Shown here one piece after another: positions 34,655-44,796 of a DNA stretch of 64,000 bases. Origin of the DNA: Yersinia kristensenii (GTDB taxonomy: Bacteria > Pseudomonadota > Gammaproteobacteria > Enterobacterales > Enterobacteriaceae); contig NZ_UHIY01000001.1 in the NCBI RefSeq assembly GCF_900460525.1, forward strand, positions 1,488,001 to 1,552,000, given 5' to 3'. The notes beneath the pieces were generated by a model that worked only from the letters and a program-made list of their open reading frames with translations, did no database searches and was not told the origin of the DNA. Every line of letters begins with the position of its first letter. Position 1 is the stretch's first letter. A program made the translations under genes and the position numbers.

Positions 34655-36028
34655 ATGTCTGAAAACGCCATAGTTTGGGATCTGTCCCTGATTCAAAAAT
34701 ATAATTATTCAGGGCCGCGCTATACCTCGTACCCTACAGCCCTTGAATTTAGTGAAGATTATCATGAATCTGCTTTTCAGCAGGCGGTGAAACGTTACCC
34801 ACAGCGGCCTTTGTCGCTGTATGTGCATATCCCGTTTTGTCATAAACTTTGCTACTTCTGTGGCTGTAATAAGCTGGTGACGCGCCAGCAGCATAAAGCT
34901 GATGAATATCTGGCGGTCTTGGAAAAAGAGATCCGCCAGCGCGCCGCGTTGTTTGCCGGGCGTCAGGTTAGCCAAATGCACTGGGGCGGTGGGACACCCA
35001 CTTATCTGAATAAAACACAAATCAGTCATTTGATGAATCTATTGCGTGAAAACTTTGATTTTCTGCCCGGGGCTGAGCAGTCAATTGAAGTCGATCCGCG
35101 TGAAATTGAGCTCGATGTGCTCGATCACCTGCGTGCTGAGGGGTTTAACCGCCTGAGCATGGGGGTACAGGATTTCAATAAAGAAGTTCAACGGCTGGTT
35201 AATCGTGAGCAAGATGAAGACTTTATCTTCGCACTGATTGCTCGCGCTAAAGCCCTCGGTTTTAACTCAACCAACATTGATTTGATTTATGGTTTGCCAA
35301 AGCAGACGCCAGAAAGCTTTGCGTTTACCCTCAAGCGGGTGGCTGAACTTAGCCCCGACCGCCTGAGTGTTTTCAATTATGCCCATCTGCCAAGCCTGTT
35401 TGCTGCACAGCGCAAAATCAAAGATGCTGATTTGCCCACAGCCGAACAACGGCTGGATATTCTGCAGCATACCATCAGTTTTTTAACCGAATCTGGCTAT
35501 CAGTTTATCGGGATGGATCACTTCGCCCGGCCAGATGATGAGTTAGCGATTGCCCAGCGGGAAGGGAAATTACATCGTAATTTCCAAGGTTATACCACCC
35601 AAGGTGAGAGTGATTTGCTCGGGTTAGGGGTTTCTGCCATCAGTATGCTAGGTGACAGTTACGCGCAAAACGAAAAAGATTTGAAGACTTATTATGCCGT
35701 TGTCGAACAACGAGGCAATGCATTGTGGCGTGGCCTGACCATGACTGAAGATGATTGCTTGCGCCGTGACGTGATTAAAACGCTGATTTGTAATTTCCAA
35801 ATCAGTTATCAGCCAATTGAACAGCATTATGGTATTCGTTTCGCGGATTATTTTGCCGAAGATTTTGAGCTATTGGCCCCCTTTGAACAAGACGGGCTGG
35901 TGGAGCGGGATGATGATGGCATTCGTGTGACACCGCGTGGGCGCTTACTCATTCGAAATATCTGTATGTGCTTTGATATCTATTTACGCAAACAAGCGCG
36001 TCGGCAACAGTTCTCCCGAGTGATCTAA
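34655..36028 (+). CDS. hemN: Oxygen-independent coproporphyrinogen III oxidase HemN
   Basis: HemN is the radical-SAM enzyme that decarboxylates coproporphyrinogen III in anaerobic haem synthesis. The 4Fe-4S cluster motif is C62-x3-C66-x2-C69 followed by C71, within HIPFCHKLCYFCGC, as in the E. coli enzyme. GGGTPTYL and the C-terminal HemN domain are complete, giving 457 residues. The start at 34655 is six bases after GGAAGGA; an ATG six bases earlier directly abuts that site and is unlikely. It converges on glnG. Confidence 0.97.
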   Translation: MSENAIVWDLSLIQKYNYSGPRYTSYPTALEFSEDYHESAFQQAVKRYPQRPLSLYVHIPFCHKLCYFCGCNKLVTRQQHKADEYLAVLEKEIRQRAALFAGRQVSQMHWGGGTPTYLNKTQISHLMNLLRENFDFLPGAEQSIEVDPREIELDVLDHLRAEGFNRLSMGVQDFNKEVQRLVNREQDEDFIFALIARAKALGFNSTNIDLIYGLPKQTPESFAFTLKRVAELSPDRLSVFNYAHLPSLFAAQRKIKDADLPTAEQRLDILQHTISFLTESGYQFIGMDHFARPDDELAIAQREGKLHRNFQGYTTQGESDLLGLGVSAISMLGDSYAQNEKDLKTYYAVVEQRGNALWRGLTMTEDDCLRRDVIKTLICNFQISYQPIEQHYGIRFADYFAEDFELLAPFEQDGLVERDDDGIRVTPRGRLLIRNICMCFDIYLRKQARRQQFSRVI

Positions 36029-36032
36029 TGAT

Positions 36033-36056
36033 GTCACCCTCAGTGATGAGGGTGAC
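36033..36056. terminator. Bidirectional hairpin between hemN and glnG
   Basis: GTCACCCTCA and TGAGGGTGAC form a perfect ten-base stem with a GTGA loop between the two convergent stop codons. The U runs on both sides are short, but position and stability support terminator function. Confidence 0.75.
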
Positions 36057-36069
36057 TTTCAAATAAAAT

Positions 36070-37482
36070 TCACTCCATTCCCAACTCTTTCAACTTACGC
36101 GTTAAGGTATTGCGGCCCCAGCCCAACAGGCGTGCAGCTTCTTGTTTATGCCCTTGAGTGTGACGGAGTGCCGTGGTTAACAATGTGCGCTCCATTTCTG
36201 GCTGCGCTTCTGACAACAAATCCTGATGACCAGAACGTAATGCGCGATCCGCCCATTGTGCCAACAGTGTCGCCCAACTGTCCGGTGTGCGTTGACCAGA
36301 AATATCCGGGGTACTGCTTTCAAACAGCTCGGAAGGTAAATCTTGCACCAGTACTTCTTGCCCAGCCGCCATCACCGTCAGCCAACGACAGGTATTTTCC
36401 AGTTGGCGAACGTTACCCTGCCAGGGGAGGCGAGTTAGCGCGACTTCAGTTTCAGGATGCAGAATCTTGGCTTCCACCCCTAACTCTTTAGCGGCCACTT
36501 GCAAGAAGTAGCGTGCCAGGCGCGGAATATCCTCACGACGCTCACGCAGTGGCGGTAAATGCACTCGAATGACATTCAGACGATGGAATAAATCCTCACG
36601 GAATTTCCCTTCCTGAACCCGCAGCTCGAGATTTTGATGGGTTGCGGCAATGATGCGAACATCCACTTTGACTGGCGCGTAACCGCCAACTCGATAAAAC
36701 TGGCCATCAGCCAAAACTCGCAATAGGCGAGTTTGCACATCGAGTGGCATATCACCAATTTCATCTAAAAACAGTGTGCCGCCATCGGCTTGTTCAAAAC
36801 GGCCCTGACGCACCTGATTGGCACCGGTAAAGGCCCCTTTTTCGTGGCCGAACAGCTCGGACTCAATTAAGTCTTTCGGAATCGCCGCCATATTCAGCGC
36901 GATGAAAGGTGCTTTAGCCCGTGGACTATGGCGATGTAGTGCATGGGCCACTAACTCTTTGCCCGTACCCGATTCGCCGTTAATCAGCACGCTGATAGAG
37001 GAGCGAGATAACCGCCCAATGATGCGGAAAACGTCCTGCATCGCCGGTGCTTCACCAATGATATCGGCGGTTGGGCCACTTGCAGGCTGGCTACGGGGCG
37101 GTTGTTGCTGTTCTTGATAATGGCTAATCGCCCGTTCAACCAGCGCGACAGCCTCATCAATATCAAAGGGTTTGGGCAGGTAATCAAAGGCCCCTTGCTG
37201 ATAGGCGCTGACTGCCGCATCTAAATCAGAATGTGCCGTCATTATGATGACCGGGAGCATCGGGTGGCGCTGTTTAATCTGTTTCAGCAGTGCCAATCCA
37301 TCCATACCGGGCATACGAATATCCGATAACAACACATCCGGAGTTTGTGTTGCCAATGCATCCAACACCTGATTACCGGAATCAAATGTTACACAGTTCA
37401 GACCCGCTCCAGTCAGTGCGCGTTCAAGCACCCAGCGGATGGAGCTATCGTCATCGACGATCCAGACTATCCCTCGTTGCAT
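36070..37482 (-). CDS. glnG: Nitrogen regulatory response regulator NtrC (GlnG)
   Basis: NtrC activates sigma-54 promoters under nitrogen limitation. The 470-residue protein has a receiver domain with phospho-acceptor D54 (LLSDIRMPG), and an AAA+ domain with Walker A GESGTGKE and the sigma-54 contact loop GAFTGA. A Fis-type helix-turn-helix closes the C-terminus ([22 protein letters not shown]). The start at 37482 gives MQRGIVW, the E. coli N-terminus; the open frame 30 codons further up runs into glnL. It follows glnL with seven bases between. Confidence 0.97.
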   Translation of the reverse strand: MQRGIVWIVDDDSSIRWVLERALTGAGLNCVTFDSGNQVLDALATQTPDVLLSDIRMPGMDGLALLKQIKQRHPMLPVIIMTAHSDLDAAVSAYQQGAFDYLPKPFDIDEAVALVERAISHYQEQQQPPRSQPASGPTADIIGEAPAMQDVFRIIGRLSRSSISVLINGESGTGKELVAHALHRHSPRAKAPFIALNMAAIPKDLIESELFGHEKGAFTGANQVRQGRFEQADGGTLFLDEIGDMPLDVQTRLLRVLADGQFYRVGGYAPVKVDVRIIAATHQNLELRVQEGKFREDLFHRLNVIRVHLPPLRERREDIPRLARYFLQVAAKELGVEAKILHPETEVALTRLPWQGNVRQLENTCRWLTVMAAGQEVLVQDLPSELFESSTPDISGQRTPDSWATLLAQWADRALRSGHQDLLSEAQPEMERTLLTTALRHTQGHKQEAARLLGWGRNTLTRKLKELGME

Positions 37483-37489
37483 AGAAACC

Positions 37490-38539
37490 TCACTGGCGAA
37501 TAGGCAGGTAAACCGAAAATTCGGTGTGTCCCGGCCAACTGTTAAATTCAATTTTACCCGAATGTTGGTCAATTAGACTGCGGGCAATTGATAGGCCAAG
37601 ACCCGTTCCTCCCTCGCGACCACTGACCATCGGGTAGAAGACGGTATCTTGTAATTGCGTTGGTACTCCAGGGCCATCATCTTCAATATCAATTCGCGCG
37701 GCCAAACGGTAGCGCACACCATGCAGTGTTATCTGAAATGCGGTGCGAGTGCGCAGTGTAATGGTGCCGCCAGCTTCACCTAAAGCTTGTAATGCATTGC
37801 GGGTGATATTCAGTAGCACTTGTTCAATTTGGTCGGGATCATGCGCCAACTCCGGCAAACTGGGGTCATAGTCACGGATTAACATCACGTTATCCGGCTT
37901 TTCCAGAGAGACAAGTTGGCAAACCCGTTCAGCAACCTGATGAATGCTTTGTGTTACATGTTGACCGGGCCGTTGAGGGCCTAATAAGCGGTCAACCAAA
38001 TTGCGTAAGCGGTCTGCTTGCTCAATGATGACTTTGGTATATTCCAGCAACGCCGGATCGGGCAGGGCTTTTGATAATAATTGTGCCGCACCGCGTAAGC
38101 CACCCAGCGGGTTTTTAATCTCGTGTGCCAACCCACGAACCAAATCACGGGCAGCGATTTGTTGCGCATGCTGTAGCTGTTCTTGGCTCAGCCGACGTTG
38201 GTTATCCATCGGTGCCATTTCCAGCAATATAAAACCTTCCGGTAATGACTGTGCGGTCAGCGATAAAATATGCGCACGGCCATCAACCACTAATGTCACT
38301 TCATTATCGGTAAAACCTTGCCCCGTATGGAGACTTTCCCGCATCAAATCGATATTGAGGGAAAAATAACCTAATAAATCGGGTAAAGGTGTACCAAAAA
38401 GTTTACGGGAGCTTTGCGCCAGCAGTTGCTGGGCGGCGGGATTGGCATAATGGATAGCCAAATCATCATCTAATAGCAGAATACTATTAATGAGAGAATT
38501 AAGGATCTGCCCAGCATCGGGCAGCGTGCCTGTTGCCAT
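37490..38539 (-). CDS. glnL: Nitrogen sensor histidine kinase NtrB (GlnL)
   Basis: NtrB phosphorylates and, with PII, dephosphorylates NtrC. The 349-residue soluble protein has an N-terminal PAS domain (about residues 10-110), the H-box [13 protein letters not shown] with H139, and the ATP-binding N box ([10 protein letters not shown]) and G boxes ([17 protein letters not shown]). Length equals E. coli NtrB. It is the middle gene of glnA-glnL-glnG. The gap to glnA contains a glnA terminator and an ERIC element, so the region also likely carries the separate glnL promoter. Confidence 0.97.
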   Translation of the reverse strand: MATGTLPDAGQILNSLINSILLLDDDLAIHYANPAAQQLLAQSSRKLFGTPLPDLLGYFSLNIDLMRESLHTGQGFTDNEVTLVVDGRAHILSLTAQSLPEGFILLEMAPMDNQRRLSQEQLQHAQQIAARDLVRGLAHEIKNPLGGLRGAAQLLSKALPDPALLEYTKVIIEQADRLRNLVDRLLGPQRPGQHVTQSIHQVAERVCQLVSLEKPDNVMLIRDYDPSLPELAHDPDQIEQVLLNITRNALQALGEAGGTITLRTRTAFQITLHGVRYRLAARIDIEDDGPGVPTQLQDTVFYPMVSGREGGTGLGLSIARSLIDQHSGKIEFNSWPGHTEFSVYLPIRQ

Positions 38540-38552
38540 TACGCAGACTCCT

Positions 38553-38679
38553 AACCCGTCATACTTCAAGCCGCATATGCGTTGGCTGCGTTCAATCACC
38601 CGAATCACTTACTAATGTAAGCTCATCAGGATTCTCTCGCTTGCCGCCTTCTTGCAACTCGAATTATTTTGGGTTGTAT
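38553..38679 (+). repeat. ERIC element between glnA and glnL
   Basis: An ERIC of about 127 bases. It includes CCCGTCATACTTCAAGCCGC at the left, the central palindrome CACTTACTAATGTAAGCTC and CTTGCCGCCTTCTTGCAACTC near the right, close to the classical consensus. It lies only 13 bases upstream of the glnL start codon, inside the glnALG transcription unit. Confidence 0.9.
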
Positions 38680-38731
38680 TTTATTCTAGTTCAGTCACCA
38701 CTGAGCCAGAGGTAAGAAACGAAAAGTGGAG

Positions 38732-38755
38732 AAAAAAGCCCATTATGAAATGGGC
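38732..38755 (-). terminator. Intrinsic terminator of glnA
   Basis: On the minus strand GGCCCATT and AATGGGC form the stem and a TTTTTT run follows, about 35 bases after the glnA stop. As in E. coli, partial termination here would lower glnLG expression from the glnA promoter. Confidence 0.88.
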
Positions 38756-38790
38756 CAAAAGTTTCCACGGCAACAAAAAACTAAAAACAA

Positions 38791-40200
38791 TTAAACGCTG
38801 TAGTACAGTTCGAATTCAACTGGATGCGGGGTCATACGAACGCGGTCCATTTCTTCTTTACGCAGCTCGATGTAAGCATCGATAGCATCGTCAGTGAACA
38901 CGCCACCACGGGTCAGGAACTCGCGGTCTTCGTTCAGTGCAGCCATTGCTTCGTCCAGTGAACCTGCAACTTTTGGAATTTCAGCTTCTTCTTCCGGTGG
39001 CAAGTCATACAGGTTTTTATCCATCGCATCACCAGGGTGAATTTTGTTGATGATGCCATCAAGGCCAGCCATCAGCAGTGCTGCGAAGCACAGGTACGGG
39101 TTAGCTGCTGGGTCTGGGAAGCGTGCTTCAATACGACGCGCTTTCGGACTGGCAACGACAGGGATACGGATAGACGCTGAACGGTTACGGGCAGAGTATG
39201 CCAGCATGACCGGTGCTTCGTAGCCAGGGACCAAGCGTTTGTAAGAGTTAGTCGTTGGGTTAGCCAAGGCGTTAATAGCTTTTGCGTGCTTGATGATACC
39301 GCCGATATAGAACAGCGCCATTTCAGACAGGCCAGCATATTTGTCACCGGCGAACAAGTTAGTGCCGTTCTTAGACAAAGACATATGGCAGTGCATGCCT
39401 GAACCATTATCACCGAACATAGGTTTTGGCATGAAAGTCGCTGTTTTACCAAACGCATGTGCCACGTTGTGCACCACATATTTGTAAATCTGAATTTCGT
39501 CAGCTTTCTTGGTCATGGTATTGAAGCGAGTCGCCACTTCGTTCTGACCGGCTGTTGCCACTTCATGGTGGTGCGCTTCAACAACAAGACCCATTTCTTC
39601 CATGGTTAAACACATGGTAGAACGCAAATCCTGTGAAGAATCGACCGGAGGAACAGGGAAGTAACCGCCTTTTACTGCTGGACGGTGGCCTTTGTTGCCG
39701 CCTTCGTATTTGGTGCTGGAGTTCCATGCGCCTTCGATATCGTCGATAGCGACGTGGGAACCACGGATGCTGCTACCAAAACGAACGTCGTCGAACAGGA
39801 AGAATTCTGGCTCAGGCCCAAACAACACGGTATCTGCGATACCAGAAGATTTTAGGAATTCTTCTGCGCGTTTGGAGATAGAGCGCGGGTCGCGGTCATA
39901 ACCTTGCAGGGTGCCTGGCTCGAGAATGTCACAACGGATAATCAGTGTGGAATCTTCGAAGAACGGGTCCATAACAGCGGTGCTGGCATCTGGCATCAGT
40001 ACCATGTCGGATTCGTTAATGCCTTTCCAGCCACCAATCGAGGAGCCATCAAACATTTTGCCTTCTTCGAAGAAGTCAGCGTTGACCTGATGAGCTGGAA
40101 TAGTGATGTGCTGTTCTTTCCCTTTAGTATCGGTGAAGCGCAAATCAACAAATTTCACTTCGTGCTCATTCAGCATCGTCAAAACATGTTCAGCGGACAT
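38791..40200 (-). CDS. glnA: Glutamine synthetase type I
   Basis: GlnA makes glutamine from glutamate, ammonia and ATP as a dodecamer. The 469-residue protein carries [13 protein letters not shown], the ATP-binding KGGYFPVPP, the catalytic NGSGMHCH, the NRSASIRIP block, and the adenylylation site tyrosine in NLYDLPPEE near residue 398. It should be regulated by adenylylation through GlnE. The start at 40200 ([10 protein letters not shown]) is preceded by a GGAG site; an ATG eight codons earlier is rejected. Sigma-54 promoter and NtrC sites lie upstream. Confidence 0.98.
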   Translation of the reverse strand: MSAEHVLTMLNEHEVKFVDLRFTDTKGKEQHITIPAHQVNADFFEEGKMFDGSSIGGWKGINESDMVLMPDASTAVMDPFFEDSTLIIRCDILEPGTLQGYDRDPRSISKRAEEFLKSSGIADTVLFGPEPEFFLFDDVRFGSSIRGSHVAIDDIEGAWNSSTKYEGGNKGHRPAVKGGYFPVPPVDSSQDLRSTMCLTMEEMGLVVEAHHHEVATAGQNEVATRFNTMTKKADEIQIYKYVVHNVAHAFGKTATFMPKPMFGDNGSGMHCHMSLSKNGTNLFAGDKYAGLSEMALFYIGGIIKHAKAINALANPTTNSYKRLVPGYEAPVMLAYSARNRSASIRIPVVASPKARRIEARFPDPAANPYLCFAALLMAGLDGIINKIHPGDAMDKNLYDLPPEEEAEIPKVAGSLDEAMAALNEDREFLTRGGVFTDDAIDAYIELRKEEMDRVRMTPHPVEFELYYSV

Positions 40201-40312
40201 ACTTATATCTCCTGGATTTGTCATAGTCGTCGTCGTGGAACGATTACCGTGTGTACTGAGGTTTACAACACCCTTGGGTATATGGTGTTCAGTTATTCAT
40301 GCTAGAATGCAT

Positions 40313-40329
40313 TGCGAAATCTATGCCAA
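40313..40329 (-). promoter_or_regulatory. Sigma-54 promoter glnAp2
   Basis: On the minus strand TTGGCATAGATTTCGCA matches the -24/-12 consensus (TGGCAC, five bases, TTGCA) and nearly equals the E. coli glnAp2 promoter. It is about 115 bases upstream of the glnA start codon and is the nitrogen-limitation promoter of glnALG. Confidence 0.88.
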
Positions 40330-40401
40330 CTTTCCAAACCCCCCGTTTATGCCATATCATAGGGGTCTGCTGATATTCAGTATGCACCAGGATAGTTATA
40401 T

Positions 40402-40417
40402 TGCACTATTTTGATGC
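40402..40417. promoter_or_regulatory. NtrC-binding site (promoter-proximal)
   Basis: TGCACTATTTTGATGC resembles the NtrC consensus TGCAC-N5-GGTGCA with one weak half. It lies about 80 bases upstream of the -24 element and 32 bases from the second site, as in E. coli glnA. Confidence 0.7.
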
Positions 40418-40433
40418 TTCATTTGCGCCGTTG

Positions 40434-40450
40434 GGCACCGTATTGGTGCA
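40434..40450. promoter_or_regulatory. NtrC-binding site (promoter-distal)
   Basis: GGCACCGTATTGGTGCA is a near-perfect dyad of the NtrC type. Two such sites about three helical turns apart form the enhancer of glnA. Confidence 0.8.
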
Positions 40451-40604
40451 AGAGTGGGCCGAGAGGCTATTTTTGCACCGTGAAAGGGATCACAAACACA
40501 CCGCCGTTAGGTTGTTTATAAGAGAAGTTTGTGATCTTGTTTAGTCCCTCGCCTAATACGTGTACAATAGCGCGCTATTTCTAAATGCCTGAGGCAAAAA
40601 AGCT

Positions 40605-42428
40605 GTGATCGAGAATCTGCGTAACATCGCCATTATTGCGCACGTTGACCATGGGAAAACTACCCTGGTTGATAAGTTGCTACAACAATCTGGTACTTTC
40701 GGTGAACGTACTGAAGCAACTGAACGTGTAATGGACTCCAACGATTTGGAGAAAGAGCGTGGGATAACTATCCTCGCGAAAAATACTGCCATTAAATGGA
40801 AAGACTACCGCATCAACATCGTGGATACTCCAGGACACGCCGATTTCGGCGGTGAAGTTGAGCGTGTAATGTCTATGGTTGACTCTGTGCTGCTGGTCGT
40901 CGACGCAATGGATGGCCCGATGCCGCAGACCCGTTTCGTGACCAAAAAAGCTTTTGCTAACGGTCTGAAACCAATCGTGGTAATCAACAAAGTTGACCGT
41001 CCGGGCGCACGTCCTGACTGGGTTGTGGATCAGGTGTTTGACCTGTTCGTCAACCTGGATGCAACTGACGAACAACTGGACTTCCCTATCATTTATGCAT
41101 CAGCATTGATGGGTATTGCGGGTGAAGACCACAATGATATGGCGGCAGACATGACTCCGTTGTATCAAGCTATCGTTGACCATGTATCTGCACCACAAGT
41201 TGAGCTTGAAGCTCCGTTCCAGATGCAGATCTCTCAGCTGGATTACAACAACTATGTTGGTGTTATCGGCATCGGTCGTATCAAACGCGGTAAAGTTAAG
41301 CCAAACCAGCAAGTCACTATCATTGATAGTGAAGGTAAGACGCGTAACGGTAAAGTCGGTAAAGTTCTGACTCACATGGGTCTGGAGCGTATCGAAGCTA
41401 CCGAAGCTGAAGCTGGCGACATCGTGGCTATCACCGGTCTGGGTGAGTTGAACATCTCCGACACTATCTGTGACGTTAATGCTGTTGAAGCATTGCCAGC
41501 ACTGTCTGTTGATGAACCCACCGTTACCATGTATTTCTGCGTTAACACCTCTCCGTTCTGTGGTAAAGAAGGTAAGTATGTGACTTCACGTCAAATTCTT
41601 GACCGTCTGAACAAAGAGCTGATTCATAACGTAGCATTGCGTGTTGAAGAAACTGAAGATTCTGATGCGTTCCGCGTATCTGGCCGTGGTGAGCTTCACC
41701 TGTCGGTTCTGATCGAAAACATGCGTCGCGAAGGTTTCGAGCTGGCTGTATCTCGTCCTAAAGTAATCAACCGTGTTATCGACGGCCGCAATCAAGAACC
41801 ATTTGAAAGCGTAACTTTGGATATCGAAGAACAGCACCAGGGTTCAGTCATGCAAGCCATGGGTGAACGTAAAGGCGATGTGAAGGACATGGTTCCGGAC
41901 GGCAAAGGTCGTATTCGTCTGGATTATATGATCCCAAGCCGTGGCCTGATTGGCTTCCGTACTGAATTCATGACCATGACTTCAGGTACTGGTCTGCTGT
42001 ACTCCACATTCAGTCATTATGATGATGTGCGTCCAGGCGAGATCGGCCAACGTCAAAACGGCGTGCTGATTTCTAACGGTCAGGGTAAAGCTGTTGCGTT
42101 TGCATTGTTCAAACTGCAAGACCGCGGCAAACTGTTCATCGGTCACGGTACAGAAGTGTATGAAGGCCAAATCATCGGTATTCACTCACGTTCTAATGAC
42201 CTGACTGTAAACTGTTTGACTGGTAAGCAGCTGACCAACATGCGTGCATCGGGTACTGACGAAGCAACCACTCTGGTTCCTTTCCTGAAGAAAACTCTGG
42301 AACAGGCTCTGGAATTCATTGATGACGATGAATTGGTTGAAGTTACCCCGCAATCGATCCGTATCCGTAAGCGCCATTTGACGGAAAACGATCGTAAGCG
42401 TGCAGGTCGTGGTCCTAAAGAAGGTTAA
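40605..42428 (+). CDS. typA: Ribosome-associated GTPase BipA (TypA)
   Basis: BipA is an EF-G-like GTPase that binds the 70S ribosome and is needed for 50S assembly at low temperature and for stress adaptation. The 607-residue protein has G1 AHVDHGKT, the switch region ERGITI, G3 DTPGHADF and G4 NKVDRPGA, followed by domain II, EF-G-like domains III and V, and the BipA-specific C-terminal domain ([13 protein letters not shown]). The start is a GTG at 40605, preceded by TGAGG, which gives MIENLRN and the exact E. coli length. It diverges from glnA. Confidence 0.97.
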   Translation: MIENLRNIAIIAHVDHGKTTLVDKLLQQSGTFGERTEATERVMDSNDLEKERGITILAKNTAIKWKDYRINIVDTPGHADFGGEVERVMSMVDSVLLVVDAMDGPMPQTRFVTKKAFANGLKPIVVINKVDRPGARPDWVVDQVFDLFVNLDATDEQLDFPIIYASALMGIAGEDHNDMAADMTPLYQAIVDHVSAPQVELEAPFQMQISQLDYNNYVGVIGIGRIKRGKVKPNQQVTIIDSEGKTRNGKVGKVLTHMGLERIEATEAEAGDIVAITGLGELNISDTICDVNAVEALPALSVDEPTVTMYFCVNTSPFCGKEGKYVTSRQILDRLNKELIHNVALRVEETEDSDAFRVSGRGELHLSVLIENMRREGFELAVSRPKVINRVIDGRNQEPFESVTLDIEEQHQGSVMQAMGERKGDVKDMVPDGKGRIRLDYMIPSRGLIGFRTEFMTMTSGTGLLYSTFSHYDDVRPGEIGQRQNGVLISNGQGKAVAFALFKLQDRGKLFIGHGTEVYEGQIIGIHSRSNDLTVNCLTGKQLTNMRASGTDEATTLVPFLKKTLEQALEFIDDDELVEVTPQSIRIRKRHLTENDRKRAGRGPKEG

Positions 42429-42734
42429 TTCTTCTTGGTTCTACTGATACTTAGGGCGCTAGCAGCGCCCTGAGTTCTATCCCTTTCGTCCTTGAAGCTG
42501 CAACTGTGTTAGCTTCGCTCACTAACCCGAATCACTTACCTGAGTAAGCTCATCGGGATAAGTTCACTTGCTGCCTTGTTGCAACTCCAAGGTTTTTGAG
42601 GATACATCCTATTTTTTTGCCATTGTTATAAAAATATTATTTTTCCTGACTGACCCCTCCTTTTTGTCCCTCTCTCTATTCAGTTTTCTTTTTTCCCGTT
42701 ACAGTAAAACCCACCATCTAATTGGGAGAGCGCC
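42429..42734. other. Gap between typA and yihX
   Basis: Besides the ERIC element listed separately, this 306-base gap has a GGGCGC/GCGCCC inverted pair just after typA (42451-42470), a possible terminator without a strong U run, and an AT-rich stretch that presumably holds the yihX promoter. No ORF is supported. Confidence 0.5.
42488..42596 (+). repeat. ERIC element after typA
   Basis: A copy in the same orientation as the glnL one. It has CTTGAAGCTGCAACTG at the left, the central pair CACTTACCTGAGTAAGCTC, and CTTGCTGCCTTGTTGCAACTCC at the right. The outermost 15-20 bases are diverged or missing. Confidence 0.85.
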
Positions 42735-43322
42735 ATGCTGTATATCTTTGATCTAGGGAATGTGATTGTTGATATCGACTTCAAACGTGTGTTGGGCGTA
42801 TGGAGTAAATTAAGCAGTGTCCCGTTGGCGACACTGAGTGAGCGCTTTACGATGGGAGATGTCTTCCAGCAGCATGAGCGCGGTGAAATCAGCGATGAGG
42901 ATTTTGCCCGCCAGCTGAGTGACGAGATGGGGCTATCGTTGAGTTTCGAACAGTTTGCTGAAGGTTGGCAGGCGGTATTTGTGGCTTTACGCCCTGAAGT
43001 TATTGCGATCATGCAAAAGTTACGGGCCGAAGGGCACCGGGTAGTGGTGTTATCTAATACTAATCGCCTGCATTGCAATTACTGGCCACAGCACTACCCT
43101 GAAGTTGCCGCTGCTGCTGATCATCTGTATTTGTCCCAAGATTTGGGAATGCGCAAACCTGAAGCCAGAATTTATCAACATGTATTGAGCGCGGAAAATA
43201 TCCCCGCGGAACAAGCTGTGTTTTTTGATGATGTTGAGGCGAATATTGTTGCGGCTAGAATCGAGGGCATTACCGGTATTCATGTCACTGACCGAAAGGT
43301 TATTCCTGCTTATTTTTCCTGA
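42735..43322 (+). CDS. yihX: HAD-family sugar phosphatase YihX
   Basis: YihX is a haloacid-dehalogenase phosphatase whose E. coli form hydrolyses alpha-D-glucose 1-phosphate. The 195-residue protein has motif I MLYIFDLGNVIVDID (nucleophile D6), motif II VVLSNTN, the lysine in GMRKPEARIY, and motif IV FFDDVEANI. ATG at 42735 is the natural start, with GGGAGAG upstream. It begins the yihX-yihY-dtd-yiiD order seen in E. coli. Confidence 0.95.
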   Translation: MLYIFDLGNVIVDIDFKRVLGVWSKLSSVPLATLSERFTMGDVFQQHERGEISDEDFARQLSDEMGLSLSFEQFAEGWQAVFVALRPEVIAIMQKLRAEGHRVVVLSNTNRLHCNYWPQHYPEVAAAADHLYLSQDLGMRKPEARIYQHVLSAENIPAEQAVFFDDVEANIVAARIEGITGIHVTDRKVIPAYFS

Positions 43323-43403
43323 TAAGTTCTTACTCGAGCCATTAGTGGGTTAGCCTTAAGCTGGCCCATCACCGAGCTTAACTGTGTTGACTGAGAGATA
43401 AAT

Positions 43404-44288
43404 ATGGCGAGTTTTCTACGTTTTCGCTTATCTGCATCTTTAAAACCCAGTATTACGTTCGGGCGAATGCTTTACACCCGAATTGATAAAGACGGCTTAA
43501 CAATGCTGGCTGGGCATTTGGCCTATGTATCATTGCTGTCTCTGGTGCCCTTGATAACTGTGATTTTTGCCCTGTTTGCGGCTTTTCCGATGTTTGCTGA
43601 TATCAGCATAAAATTGAAAGCCTTCATATTCGCTAATTTTATGCCTGCCACTGGCGACATCATTCAAAATTATCTTGAGCAATTTGTGGCGAACTCAAAT
43701 CGCATGACAGTCGTGGGCACTTGCGGCTTGATTGTGACCGCGCTACTGCTGATTTACTCTGTCGACAGTGTGCTCAACATTATCTGGCGCAGTAAAGTTC
43801 ACCGGTCATTGGTATTTTCATTTGCTGTTTATTGGATGGTGCTGACGTTAGGGCCGATTCTCGTCGGGGCCAGTATGGTGATCAGCTCGTATCTGCTGTC
43901 ATTGCAATGGCTGGCAAATGCCCAGGTAGACAGCATGATCGACGAAACACTGCGGTTATTTCCGTTACTGATTTCTTGGGTTTCGTTTTGGTTATTGTAC
44001 AGTGTGGTGCCAACGGTTCGGGTACCGGCCCGAGATGCTGTTATTGGCGCGCTGATTGCCGCATTACTTTTCGAGTTAGGTAAGAAAGGGTTCACAATGT
44101 ACATCACCCTGTTTCCGTCTTATCAGCTGATTTACGGGGTGCTGGCCGTTATCCCTATCTTATTCCTCTGGGTTTACTGGAGTTGGTGCATTGTGTTGCT
44201 GGGGGCGGAAATAACCGTCACCTTGGGGGAATATCGTGCTCAGCGAGATAAAGCGAATATTGAGGAAAGCCAGAGTCAGGAGATGTAA
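43404..44288 (+). CDS. yihY: YihY family inner-membrane protein
   Basis: A 294-residue protein with about six transmembrane helices, of the YihY/BrkB (UPF0761) family. The family was once proposed to be RNase BN, which has since been assigned to a different gene; the role remains unknown. Characteristic segments are [24 protein letters not shown] and the C-terminal [22 protein letters not shown]. It precedes dtd by six bases and is likely co-transcribed with it. Confidence 0.92.
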   Translation: MASFLRFRLSASLKPSITFGRMLYTRIDKDGLTMLAGHLAYVSLLSLVPLITVIFALFAAFPMFADISIKLKAFIFANFMPATGDIIQNYLEQFVANSNRMTVVGTCGLIVTALLLIYSVDSVLNIIWRSKVHRSLVFSFAVYWMVLTLGPILVGASMVISSYLLSLQWLANAQVDSMIDETLRLFPLLISWVSFWLLYSVVPTVRVPARDAVIGALIAALLFELGKKGFTMYITLFPSYQLIYGVLAVIPILFLWVYWSWCIVLLGAEITVTLGEYRAQRDKANIEESQSQEM

Positions 44289-44294
44289 GGCATT

Positions 44295-44732
44295 ATGATT
44301 GCGTTGATTCAACGGGCGCTCAGCGCCAATGTCGTGGTTGATGGTAAGGTTGTGGGTGAAATTGGCCCTGGTTTGTTGGTATTACTCGGTGTCGAGCAAG
44401 ATGATACCGAGCAAAAAGCGCAGCGCTTATGTGAAAAGGTTCTGGGTTACCGGGTTTTTGGTGATGAGAACGACAAAATGAACCTGAATGTCCAGCAAAC
44501 TGGGGGCAGTGTGCTGGTGGTTTCACAATTTACGTTAGTGGCTGATACGCAAAAAGGTATGAGACCGAGCTTTTCACGTGGTGCAGTTCCCACAGAAGCT
44601 GCGCGGCTTTATGAGTATTTTGTTGCCCAGTGTAGCGAGCGTGGTGTAAAAACTGAAACGGGAAGATTTGCAGCGGATATGAAAGTTAGCCTCGTCAACG
44701 ATGGCCCAGTGACTTTCTGGTTGCAAGTATAG
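44295..44732 (+). CDS. dtd: D-aminoacyl-tRNA deacylase
   Basis: DTD removes D-amino acids (and glycine mis-attached to tRNA-Ala) from tRNAs. The 145-residue protein has the conserved active-site elements [18 protein letters not shown] and the C-terminal cis-GlyPro motif in [11 protein letters not shown]. Length equals E. coli DTD. It is tightly packed behind yihY and shares its transcription unit. Confidence 0.96.
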   Translation: MIALIQRALSANVVVDGKVVGEIGPGLLVLLGVEQDDTEQKAQRLCEKVLGYRVFGDENDKMNLNVQQTGGSVLVVSQFTLVADTQKGMRPSFSRGAVPTEAARLYEYFVAQCSERGVKTETGRFAADMKVSLVNDGPVTFWLQV

Positions 44733-44796
44733 AGACAGGGATATCGCCCAAGATTGAAGGTTATTTTATTGATAATTTTAAAGAGAGAATGCTCCT

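Noticed and set aside
37483-37572. N-terminal extension of 30 residues for NtrC
   Set aside because: It reads into glnL; the conserved MQRGIVW start gives the known length.
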